DNA of 64,000 nucleotides from Phallus indusiatus (taxonomy: Eukaryota > Basidiomycota > Agaricomycetes > Phallales > Phallaceae). Positions 54,067-64,000 of this stretch are shown here, piece by piece. Position numbers and translations under genes: made by a program. Where the stretch lies: contig JAQFWX010000014.1 in assembly GCA_027605045.1 (NCBI GenBank), positions 803,391 through 867,390 of the forward strand. The letters are read 5' to 3'. Each line of letters begins with the position of its first letter. The stretch's first letter is position 1. The notes beneath the pieces were generated by a model that did no database searches, was not told where the DNA came from, and saw nothing but the letters and a program-made list of their open reading frames with translations.

Positions 54067-54850
54067 AACAGGAATGGTTCTAATGAGCTGGGAAAAGTGC
54101 TTTGCAGTATATCATCCATATTTATTGTAAAGCCCGGAAAAGTTAGTTTACTGGATAATTTTGTCAAAAAGTAGTCTTGAATTGGAAGTACGTGAACATT
54201 GCAATATTGCTCAGCTCAGTCTTTATGTAAGCGAGCCGGCCTCAAAAAAGCCGCGGTTAACTACCTTGTTCATTGTTCCAGTTAACAATGGCAAAACGCA
54301 ACACCTCACACTCGTAAGAACATACATGATCACATTAACATTTATATATGTTTGTATTGGACTAACTTGTCATTTTTCAATTTCAGGGGCCTGGAGCAGC
54401 ATAGCTGGGTTACGCGACGCCGCGCCGAATAAACCCAATGACGCTGAAGGTGAACAAAGGGAATACAGGAAACAAAGAAAGCGTTCACTTCATAGAGACC
54501 TGTAAGTTTGAGGGCCGGGGATGAACGAAAAGAGTACATAACTTGCAATATCGAAAAATCCCATTGACAGTGTACGACGAACAGGCGGACCAGGGACAAT
54601 CTTTTGTGGAATATAAGCCTTTGGACACAAAGGTATTTTCACCCAAGGTCCTCGAGTCTTGATCTTGATCCCTTATAAGGCTTTCCTTTGTGACGCGAAA
54701 ATCACAATCGTGAATTGGTCGAACTGTGAAACCGCGTCTTGTTCTGCGACTAATACATCGGGCCTTCTCAAGTTCAGTCTCCTCCTCCCAATTCGCCCGT
54801 CAAACCGATCAACACCATCTCTTATTTTCTGAAATATTTGATTTCATTTG
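54067..54850. other. Intergenic, nothing recognised
   Basis: Overlapping frames on both strands (54161-54505, 54342-54599) lack support. It likely contains the promoter of the following gene. Confidence 0.35.
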
Positions 54851-55993
54851 ATGGCGTCTCCACTAAGGTAAGTCGCGACTTCTTGAAAAGCATTCGCAGC
54901 TGCCATCTGACTCCGTCTCTGAAAGAAATAGCGAGAATTTCACGTCTCAACCTACCAATGCCACACAATTATATTGGGCTTTGTATGGGTTTATAGCCGA
55001 CGATCTAGAAAATCATAACGAATTCGACTCATTCTTAGAAGGTTTTGTATTGTGAGATTCAGTTTCGACAGTATAGTTGAACGAACCATTTGAATGTCGT
55101 TGCTCATTTTTAGCCATTCGAGTGACCCGGACGATCGTTCCGTATCGTTCTTCTCGGAGAGTTCTTCAGATTTTAATCCTGCAGGACGGGGAAGACCTCT
55201 CAGCAGGAGGCTGCATGTCATTAACGAGACACGCGTTGAACTCCAGCATGACGCACCGAACTTTTCGCCGCAGTCTAACATCAATTACGAAGGGAGGGAT
55301 CCAGAACCACATACCGAGAGTCCACAATCACAGCCACAACCACAGGACACATCTATTCCGAAGAGAACACCGATGAAATGTTTACCACATCTCAGACCTA
55401 AGAATATGAAAAGGATGATAGCGACACGAGACGTTGACGGAGATTGCGCTATCGCTACACCAATTCCTGAATGGAAAAAGCACACCCCACGGATCCCGTC
55501 TCGGTTGCGCATGGAGTATAAGCCCGAATTAGAACTTGAAGAAGAAGATAACACGTCCGTTTCATCGTCTTTGTCATCATCCAGCGATTTCGACTCGGAC
55601 AGCGAGCTATCAGGTCCAGAACCTATGGAAGTTGACGTGCATCGGTATGGCACTCAGACGCGCCCTATTCAAGAAACCCAGTCTCAGCCGGCTTGGACGC
55701 CGCCTTACCAATTTCGAGGACCACGAGTTTCGACGCAAAACCCCATAAGGTTCGAAGGCGGTGGAATGGCTTATCCAATGGATTACACGACTCCTTCAAT
55801 CTGGGGTACGCAGGGCCTACCGACTTTGAACAGTGTGCCAAACAATATTCCAGCGATTCCTGGGCCATCCAGTGTTATAAGCAATCGATCCGGGAAACAG
55901 GTAGCCCATGCTGGTAAGCAATCCGCTGTAAACAATTCTTCTCCGTCAGGTAGCGGTAGGCAGAACAAGGAGAACCGGGGTTTTCCATGGTGA
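54851..55993 (+). CDS. Hypothetical 340-residue low-complexity protein
   Basis: Three exons join in phase: 54851-54867, 54926-55051 and 55114-55993 (1023 nt). The N-terminus reads MASPLRNSENFTSQ, then TQLYWALYGFIADDLEN, a short helical segment. The rest is largely disordered: Pro/Gln/Ser-rich, with EYKPELELEEEDN, a Ser/Asp/Glu run and MEVDVHRYGTQTR, ending in a basic RQNKENRGFPW. No domain is recognised. Acidic serine clusters suggest phosphorylation and a nuclear or regulatory protein, but this is inference. Start and splice sites were chosen because they alone keep the frame open. Confidence 0.6.
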
Positions 55994-57047
55994 ATCAAAC
56001 CTAAAAGGGAGTGTGGCTATCGTCCACACCGTGAAATCAGATACACCTGACAACTTGAATACATATATGACCGTAGTGCTGTACTTCATTGAAACAATGT
56101 GTTAGTATCCAATCAGCTTATAAACTTCCCTATTTTTCCTTTAAGACGCGACAGACGTGTATTGGATACAGGCACCCTCCTTCACGACCTGGGTCGCACA
56201 ACTAACCTTTTTTGCTGTCTAGTCACCGCGCTTGAAAACTATCTAAGCAGACCTCATTTCATTCCAAACCGCGTGTAGACGTTTGAAGAGGGTGGAGTTG
56301 TTGAGACTACTGACAGGGTAGACGACGGGGTTTTTATAGCGTACGCCGGTGAGAAATGGACTGCGTGTCAGGCAGTGGACAAGACGGTCGTCAATGTAAA
56401 CTCGACTATGTATATGGACCCGTGGACGTTGGAGATAAGGAATTCCGGGATAAGGAGAGTTGTCCCCCCTAGTGATGCACGTCGAAATATGCATTATGTT
56501 GCCTACTTCATTTCGATCGATGATGATGGTTTTGAGGGTTATGAAGAACAAAGGGTTGAATGAGGTACGGCTAAATTTATTAAAAATTTCTAGAAACTAT
56601 GAGAATTATGAATCAGCTAATATATACCTGATGTGTGCAAAGGATTCCATTACGATGGGCGTACGGTTTCATACCACACACTGCCGCAGAGACCCGATGT
56701 TTCCCGATCAGTATTGCGGCGCTCGAGAAAACTCGGTGAACATCTTCAAATATGAAAATTATAAAACAGATCTACCAATCAACAATCTATTAAATCATAC
56801 ACAAGAAACGCCGAGCCGAAGAGAAGTTCAGATCACAAGACGCGGACGGACCACATGACACATACCAGCACATACCCCATTTCAATAGTATAGTCTGGCA
56901 CGAACTCCGGCCTCCGTTGGCCAACCGGGCGAGAGTATGGAGAACGGGAAGAAACTCCAATTATATAGCCTGAGGATCGGTGTCGCGCTTCTTAAAGCTC
57001 CCTAGATATCCTCGTGATCACGCCGCACTCGCGTGGAAGATCTGTGC
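55994..57047. other. Intergenic with an uncertain minus-strand frame
   Basis: A 102-codon minus-strand frame at 56243-56551 has gene-like composition but overlaps a plus-strand frame. No other feature is supported. Confidence 0.35.
56243..56551 (-). CDS. Uncertain small open frame
   Basis: It starts MFFITLKTIIIDRNE and contains RVYIDDRLVHCLTRSPF and FKRLHAVWNEMRSA. Possibly the last exon of a decayed gene; no family is recognised and no upstream exon was found. Confidence 0.25.
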   Translation of the reverse strand: MFFITLKTIIIDRNEVGNIMHISTCITRGDNSPYPGIPYLQRPRVHIHSRVYIDDRLVHCLTRSPFLTGVRYKNPVVYPVSSLNNSTLFKRLHAVWNEMRSA

Positions 57048-57055
57048 TATATAAG
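57048..57055 (+). promoter_or_regulatory. Probable TATA box of the dehydrogenase gene
   Basis: TATATAAG lies about 120 bp upstream of the ATG at 57175. Confidence 0.5.
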
Positions 57056-57174
57056 TCCTGAAGCTCAGGCTTAAATCCCAGGCCAGCCAAGGTTCGTTCG
57101 TGTTATCTACACACCGCCAACTCTCTGCCGATCATCTTATTCCTCCATTGTGCCTTCCATCTTCAGTTGAGAGT

Positions 57175-58924
57175 ATGCGAGCCGCGAGATATTACGGTAA
57201 TAAGGTAATCGTTTCTATTTGGCGTAGTCTCCGGTGAATCTTTAAACTCTGATGTTGATTTAGGATATCAGAGTTGAAGATGTTCCGGGTAAGTGATTTT
57301 GGCACTGGCACCGTTAATGGCTTGATTGATTCGCCTTGTGGCTCGATCTAGAACCCGAAGTAAAACCGGGTGAAGTCAAGTTGAAGGTATGTCTGATCAT
57401 CACGACCCAAGCTTTCAAAGGACGGTGTGGTGTTGATGATGGTGGATCATTGATGACATGCATTTGCGCAGATCGGTTGGTGTGGTATCTGCGGGTCCGA
57501 TCTGTGAGATCTCCAGTTTTGATATTGCTTATCATTCTGACCTTCATTTTTTACTAGGCATGAATATCTCGAAGGACCTATCACTTGTCCTAAAAGTTCG
57601 GAACACCCGCATCCTACGACTGGAGAAGCTCTTCCTATTACTCTGGGTCACGAGTGCGTTTTTTCTTCCGATACGAGAATTTCGAAATCCCAATAATCTT
57701 TTTTGGATGTGTAGGTTCTCGGGAACGATTGTTGCTGTAGGTGAAGGTGTAGATCCCAATAAGTATCCTATTGGGAAGAAAGCCGTTGTGTACGTCTTTC
57801 TTCATGACCAGATGTATAAAGTTGAGGAATGGCGTTCCGATTAGAGAACCACTCCTTGATTGTAACGATCCTACGTGTACGTATTGTCCAGCGGGTACGC
57901 ACAATATTTGTCCGCGGTTAGCGTTGTATGGCATTACAGGTTCGTTACTCAGTTTAGTGCTTCACAATTCGGAAATTAACACGGGTTGAAAAGGATGGGG
58001 AGGGGGTCTATCGCAATATATTTCCGTTAAAACAAGTTGCGTTCACTTGTTACCGGATCATATTCCTCGTACGTTCTTCATGCTTGAATGTGTCGCCCAG
58101 TAACTTAACGTTGATATGATTACAGTTGATATTGGGGCTTGTGTGGAGGTAAGTTGATATTTATGGTTCACAGAAGCTCAATACTTACCAGACTATTAAT
58201 CCCAGCCATTGTCCGTAGCATGGTACGCCGTCAAAAGAGCCAACTTCAAACCCGAAGACAAATGTCTCGTCATAGGAAGTGGACCTGTAAGTTTTCATTA
58301 ATATTATCTCAGAAACCTCACTGAACATGGCTCGCTTTAGATCGGCCTTTTCGTCGTCAAAGTCCTCAAAGCGCGCGGATGCAAATGGGTAGCCGTCTCA
58401 GAGCCCGCAACAACCCGGCGCGAAAACAGTCTCAAAGCAGGCGCAGACGTAGCCTACGACCCACGCTCCTCAAACGTCGTTTCCGAGATCCGCAAACACA
58501 CAGACGGACTGGGCGTTGATATTTCCTTTGAGTGTGCTGGAAGTCCGCCTGGTCTTGATACCGCCATCTCTGCGACAAAAGCACGGGGTACGATTATGAA
58601 TATTGCAATGTGGGGGTCTAAGCCGAATGTCAATATGATGAACATCTTTTATGGAGAGAGAATTCTTACGTCTACTTGTTGTTATGTCGGAGTCCATCCT
58701 GAGGTTATTGAGGCTCTTGCTGACGGAAGACTTACGGGCATTGAGCAGTTGATTACGTCGAAGATATCGATTGAGGATGTGTTACAGGATGGAATAGAGA
58801 AGTTGATCACTGATAAAGACAATCAGAGTACGTTCTACATTTTTGTTCTTGAGATTGGTGTTGACATATTGCGTTTTCAGTCAAGATTTTGGTACACCCT
58901 GGTCCGCGAAATGCCAAGATATGA
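57175..58924 (+). CDS. Zinc-dependent alcohol/butanediol-type dehydrogenase (MDR family)
   Basis: Twelve exons join in phase to 365 residues: 57175-57204, 57264-57288, 57352-57386, 57472-57503, 57558-57653, 57715-57789, 57845-57939, 57994-58068, 58126-58148, 58206-58286, 58341-58827 and 58881-58924. The product starts MRAARYYGNKDIRVED. It shows the catalytic zinc ligands in WCGICGSDLHEY and GHEFSG, the structural zinc cysteines in CNDPTCTYCPAGTHNIC, and the NAD(P)-binding VIGSGPIGLFVVK. The best family match is (R,R)-butanediol/sorbitol-type dehydrogenase, which oxidises secondary alcohols in the cytosol. The exact substrate cannot be read. All splice sites are GT-AG and no defect is seen. 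Confidence 0.88.
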
Positions 58925-59251
58925 AATCAAAGAGGAAACATAATTTCCAATTTGTACTAAGTTAACATTCCACGTGGTTTTGAATTAAAAGATCAAAAGA
59001 CGTTAGCCAAAGAAGGATTTGAAGAACCAGTTCAGCCAATGAATCACAAGACGAACGTGTGCGATACCAAACAAGCGCCCAAAATATCCTATTACATAAT
59101 TGACCCCTGCTTGTGCCTCCCCCACTATACATGACTTTCCTTTTGACTGCAACAACGGATGACCTCGATATGTCTTTCTGCTTCATTCGTAAACTTACTT
59201 CAACGGCTTTTTAATGCGTTCTCTGTCTTTTCTATCTCGCAACATTATGTG

Positions 59252-61451
59252 ATGGCTAAGAAGGCAACGGTCGCTTTCAATGTGAACAATCCGGATGGCG
59301 TGCCGCCATCCACTCAGGAATTGGGTGCTGCTGGATCTGGTGAAGATGTTGGACGTGATGGTGTTAATGAGTGGGTGCTTAGGGTTGTGAAATGTGTATA
59401 TGGCGCTGATTATTTACAGCCGAGCTATTCATCGGAAGCGTGTAGCAGATTCCGATGCCAATGGTGCTTTGCCACGTACCCCCAATACTTCAGACAATCC
59501 AATACACACAGAGACAGACACACACGAAAACAAGCGTAACAAGGATAAGCAGACAGAGACTGCGAAACACAATCCTCAGTTGTTTGACTCTGCGCGCGCT
59601 CCACGCTACCCCATCGTGTTATGTCATGGTATCTAACCCGTGATTCACTCCTGCTTGATGTGATGCTAATCTGGTCCGGAACATAGGTCTGTATGGCTTC
59701 GATGTACGCGGTCCGGAGTCGTTTCCCAAGCTCCGAATGCACTATTGGTCCAACGTGTTGAGCATTTTGAAGAAGGTTGGCGCTGAGGTTGTTGTTACCG
59801 GTGTGCCCGGGTACGTCATCATACACCATCTAGCTTATGCCGTTCATTCGTTCAAATTGCCAATCGTTTTTGTGTTTAGTACTGCATCCATTTCATCACG
59901 TGCCGAACGGATGGACCAGTTTTTACAGGAGAGAGTGAAAGGAAAGGATATTAATTTTGTGGCGCATTCTATGGTACGTTGTTTACCCAGAGACACCGAA
60001 CGCATATTCTAATCAAATCTTTGCGATGAACAGGGCGGATTAGATTGTCGGCATCTCATCACACACATTAGACCAACAGAATATAGATCGCTTTCTTTAA
60101 CGTCGCTTTCGGTACCTCACAGAGGCTCGCCTTTCATGGACTGGTGCATGGTGTGTTTCCAAGTTCAAAGCACGATATGTTCCTATGCTCAACCACCTCT
60201 CTTTTCCAGGCAAATATAGGAATTGGTTCACCTCGGCCCTTCCCATTCCCTTCAACCTCAACACTACAACGCAAACCTCCCACTAGCACTTCGCACAAAC
60301 CAAAGCGGGCAATCCCATACTCTTTAAGCTCTCCACTTCTAAGTCGTCCTTCTCCATCGGACGATACCCAATCGTCTTCCACTTTCCCTTCGCCTACCCC
60401 TTCAACTGCATCAACTAGTATACCGTCATCAGATCCAGGTTCTCCCACCTCAACATCAGCATCGAAACTCAGCACACGTCTCAACATTCTCCAATCTCTC
60501 CCGTCGCTTCCATCAAGTTTTACATCACTTATATTATCACTAATCGATTCTCCCGCATATTCCAATCTTACCACTAGCTTTTTGAGAGATAGTTTCAATC
60601 CGTATACACCCGATGATCCGAGTGAGTTACTTAAGACAAACAAACGAAAACTTTCTTGCTCATGTTTGTGTTCAGACGTGAAGTACTTCTCAATTGCGGC
60701 TCGTGCCCACAAGATGAGCATATGGCATCCACTCTGGATACCCAAGATGATAGTCGACGCAGCGGAAGAATTGGAGAGCAGGGAAGAAGAAGCTTTAGCC
60801 TCACAACTGCAAGGACAGGGACATGAAATGACATTATCACATCCACATTTATCTGATTTTCGCGGTCCAAAAGCGAGTTCGGCAGACACGATCCGGACAG
60901 TACTTAAAGGAAACGATGGCCTTGTACCTATTTCTAGTGCAGAGTGGGGAACGTTCTTGGGAGTCGTGGAAGGGTGTAATCACTGGGATATTAGAGGAAC
61001 TGGTGGATTTGGTTCTGTTCCTGGTGGGGAGGGCGACGACAGCGGTAATGGTAATGGTAGTGGTAACGGCGATAAAGGAGGCGGAAGTGGCATTGGACTA
61101 AATCGTATCGGACTCGATTTTGATTGGGAGGAGGGATGGAAAGTGTGGAGAGATTGGGTTGGTGCTGTTTCCGGGTCCAGTTCCGAGAGTAAGACTGGAC
61201 CCGGGAACGCGGCTGTGGCTAAAGAGAAGACTACGGCCCAAACTTCGGCTTTATCCGCTCTTTCTGCTTCTGCTCAACTTGGCGGGTCGTTGTCTTCTGA
61301 TTCACTTACTTTATCGGACCGAGCTACGAAATTGTCGAAATCGGGTTCTGGCAGCTGGACGGCTCTTAATGGATTTTCGGAGGGACAGCGGTTTGACTTG
61401 GAGAGGTTTTATGTTGCGTTGTGTAGGAAGTTGTATGACGAAGGGTTGTAG
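59252..61451 (+). CDS. Triacylglycerol lipase, TGL2-like alpha/beta hydrolase
   Basis: Six exons join in phase to about 634 residues: 59252-59370, 59420-59628, 59687-59810, 59880-59973, 60034-60150 and 60210-61451. The fold begins RYPIVLCHGLYGFDVRG (oxyanion region), then VVVTGVPGTASISSRAE, the nucleophile elbow FVAHSMGGLDCRHL (Ser), STPHRG-like SVPHRGSPFMDW, and at the C-terminus GNDGLVPISSAEWG (Asp) and GCNHWDIRG (His). Long Ser/Pro-rich and Gly/Asn/Ser-rich inserts (near 60230-60500 and 61020-61090) interrupt the fold. An in-frame ATG at 59159 would add a hydrophobic, arginine-containing leader, so mitochondrial targeting as in yeast Tgl2 is possible. Confidence 0.85.
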
Positions 61452-62744
61452 GTGTTGTTAGTGAAGAATTTGTAGCTGATCTTCTTTGGGTTTGATTAAG
61501 TCTGAATCCTGTTTTGAGATAAATATCTAACAACAATGTAATTCGTGTATCCTCTATTTAGTGGAAGTGGAAGGTATCAAGTTAATATATCGTGAAGTAA
61601 AATCTGACTATCTGACATCTTTCGCTGGATTAACGAAGTAATCTGTCAGATAAATTGAGTGATATAGTTCGTAAAGGGAATCCCAATCGTCTAGACAACG
61701 ATATATTCAACACTGCGGATATACTCTATCGATAGAATCGGATAGACCGGCCGCCGCGACTGCTACTTAAAGTCCAGCTACGCATTTCATGCTTATAAAA
61801 ATGGTTGAATTCGTCTATTACAGCAACCCATAACGTCGAATATCCTAGGAACTCAAAAATATGAACAGTATGTCTCCGGTAATCCCAAAGACCTTCCATC
61901 CAAATCGAAAGGGAGAAGTTCACACCTGGACCCGACTTCGTAGCGGTGGTTCAAAGACAGCCTATGGATCCAGTGACAGAGATACAGCAACGTCTACAAC
62001 AACAGTAAGTCAGTTATGCCTGATGGGGAGTGTGTAATAGAAAGGGGATAGAATGGCTTCAATTGTTGTTTTAGTACCTTTACTACCTTTACCCGGCTAC
62101 TGTATGTAACTGCCAGTGGCCCAATGGGTAGGTAACCTGGTGGAATTCTCGGGTTACAGAGGGACGAACGAGTGCCTTCAAGGCAAGTTGCTTAATAGGT
62201 AAGCTGTTTTACAAGATTAGACTCATTTCTAAAATTGATTTTTTCTTTTTTTTTTCCAACCCTTCATTTATTTCTAGGATTCTCCACGAAGTTGGAAGAA
62301 ACAAGTCAAATTTCTAAGAACAAGATTATTTTCCTGTCCACTAAACGTAAGCTAATCCAATGCGACGTTCTATGTTACGCAAATGCTAATTTCTCTCATC
62401 ATTGGTACTTTGTTACCGTTTATCTTGCTGATGACGGAACACTAAAGCAATATCCCAGTCTATCAAACACCGCTAACCTAGTCTGTTTCGTCGTCTAGCC
62501 ACAGTGATCAATTAATCAAGTACGGAAACAAAGGTTTAATTTAGTCTTGAACAAGTATGGGACACTGAAAGTATGATAAGGTTTCGCGATGATGGAATCT
62601 TTGAACATACTTTCCGCCTGAAATCCGAATTCACCTCATTCCACTCATGCTTATTCCGGGACCACATGAGTACAAACGACCCTAATTCATTCACACGCTG
62701 ACAACTTTTAGAGGTGAATTGGTGGTCCTGACGAGTGGTATTCC

Positions 62745-62820
62745 AACCCAGCACCCGCACCATCCCCGCCCGCACCCACACCATCCGCACAACTACCCGC
62801 ACAATCCGCACATCCACCCG
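62745..62820. repeat. Imperfect CCGCAC-type short tandem repeat
   Basis: Several CCGCAC/CCACAC units alternate with short spacers over about 75 bp, probably a decayed minisatellite. Confidence 0.45.
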
Positions 62821-62982
62821 TAACCATTACAACACTTGATCTGAGTAATTGTTATTACTTTCATATTTGCTTTGAAAGAGTCGCTGATATGGCAAGGTTT
62901 CAAGTTTCAAGACTTAATTAGTATCTCGAAGGTCCGACCATGCCAAGTTTGTAGATTACCATTGACACGGTATCCGAGGACC

Positions 62983-62990
62983 TATAAATA
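62983..62990 (+). promoter_or_regulatory. Possible TATA box
   Basis: TATAAATA lies about 85 bp before the ATG at 63072. Confidence 0.35.
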
Positions 62991-63071
62991 TACCACAAAG
63001 CTCACTAGTACCACTCAATTGTGACCACCTCCGGCTCTGGCTATCAAGCTTCACACTTGTCCAGCACCCGA

Positions 63072-63296
63072 ATGGAACAGCAGCACCAATCTGACGCACA
63101 CCCACATCTCTCTTCCCGTCGCGGATATAGCATAGTCAAAGTACAAAATGCCTATTTTCATCCCAATCCCAAAGTTTTCATTCGTGTCCGGGAACAGCTG
63201 AACACTCCACAAGCCACCGATCTCTGCATTCTTTGGGACAATAGTCAACCTGATTTCACTTCCATCCTCTCCTCGACAGTTTTGCCAACTCAATAA
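63072..63296 (+). CDS. Small uncharacterised open frame
   Basis: A 74-codon ATG frame (MEQQHQSDAHPHLSSRR, ending SSTVLPTQ) follows a TATA-like box. Composition is plausible for a short protein or a first exon. No family is recognised. Confidence 0.3.
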   Translation: MEQQHQSDAHPHLSSRRGYSIVKVQNAYFHPNPKVFIRVREQLNTPQATDLCILWDNSQPDFTSILSSTVLPTQ

Positions 63297-64000
63297 CTAC
63301 TCCCATGGCTCAAAATCCTTAAATGGAAGGATCACCTTACCGGCACAAAGTGCCACAAACCCAGCTACAGTCGCTGATTTCTTAGCCGTTTCAATGAAAA
63401 CGTCACAATACGCAAACCTGCATCGAGCCATCACTTTTTATCTCGAAACTGCCATGCGGTGCCTCAGCAATATGTTACCCCAGATTAGGCAGGGCTTAAA
63501 ATCCGTCACCGCGTATGTATCATCATTGGTTATCCTTTATTTGAGCTAAACTCGTATAAAGTGAAATTGAGAGCGAACTATTCAAAGAACCCAGAGCGAA
63601 GCTACCATAATCATTCCTACATACGCATCCTTTTACACTCTTATGTTCACCGTATATCACATTCACCGCCTCATGCAACTCGATTCCGCCCCTTTCTACT
63701 ACTCCTTGTCCTCGTCGCAGGAACAATGTTGTCAAAGAGCATTTGGAGCGAAGAGGAAAGAGGAACTGTATTAGGATAGTAAAATAAAGTGATTTAAATG
63801 CAAAAAAACTATTTTACCGCTGAGCTCAATGTTGGAATATGAGTTACTCCTGTATATAGTAGCTAGTCACAGCGCTTATAGAGACACACCTTTGTGTCCG
63901 CTACTTCATCGTCCTGGGATTCCAACACTCAAAAAACCTCCTTTGATTCAATTGCTACTGCTGTTTATGTAATTTTATTGGAGTTGCTAGTTCGATTCTG
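63297..64000. other. Right end of window, nothing recognised
   Basis: Frames at 63523-63735 (-) and 63561-63779 (+) overlap and neither is convincing. Confidence 0.35.

Larger units (their letters stand above)
61452..63071. other. Intergenic with unresolved coding traces
   Basis: Traces on the plus strand at 61874-62010 (MNSMSPVIPKTFHPN, followed by a GTAAGT) and 62280-62498 (STKLEETSQISKNK, stop TAG) may be exons of one gene, but phases do not join. A CCGCAC-rich run lies at 62745-62820. A TATAAATA box is at 62983-62990. Confidence 0.3.

Noticed and set aside
57314..57934. Minus-strand frames in the dehydrogenase locus
   Set aside because: They overlap exons and introns of a plus-strand gene whose twelve exons join in phase.
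60134..60889. 251-codon minus-strand frame in the lipase locus
   Set aside because: It is antisense to the lipase exon that carries family motifs; its composition mirrors the Ser-rich region.
1..64000. CRISPR arrays, bacterial operons, tRNA genes
   Set aside because: No regularly spaced repeats of that kind and no convincing tRNA cloverleaf were seen; the gene structure is eukaryotic.

Overview
The window looks like a repeat-rich chromosomal region of a basidiomycete fungus, most likely an agaricomycete. The evidence is short introns of about 50-60 nt, multi-exon host genes, a KDZ (Kyakuja-Dileera-Zisupton) DNA transposon, chromodomain Gypsy elements, a Tad-like LINE with RNase H, and a local expansion of DUF6533-type membrane proteins. 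Assignments come from reading translated motifs; no database search was run.

Layout: (1) 316-9252 is a complete KDZ transposon with 751-bp terminal inverted repeats, an 8-bp target duplication (CAACTTAA) and three minus-strand genes. (2) 11175-20680 plus 22468-54066 hold two copies of a three-gene unit: a DUF6533 gene (-), an unrecognised gene of about 180 residues (+) and a second DUF6533 gene (+). Unit 1 is compact (11175-18413). In unit 2 (19169-54066) the middle gene is cut in exon 3 by a 26-kb nest of transposons. (3) That nest is a full-length LINE (22816-48904, 14-bp target duplication). Inside it sit Gypsy-1 (27483-36984, +), Gypsy-2 (38057-48036, -), one solo LTR and one 341-bp MITE. 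The Gypsy elements themselves contain three more solo LTRs. Every insertion has a target duplication, so the order of events can be read. (4) 54851-61451 carries host genes: a 340-residue hypothetical protein, a zinc alcohol/butanediol-type dehydrogenase (365 residues, 12 exons) and a mitochondrial-type triacylglycerol lipase (about 634 residues). The remainder to 64000 has only weak coding signals.

Most unusual signal: Gypsy-2 is saturated with short perfect inverted repeats. Its LTR is almost a chain of hairpins, and its coding region has a perfect stem of 6-10 bp about every 50 bases. Several of these hairpins occur at the same codons in Gypsy-1 with different bases but preserved pairing, which suggests selection for nucleic-acid structure over the whole element. 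Both Gypsy elements also share an uncharacterised third ORF after pol.
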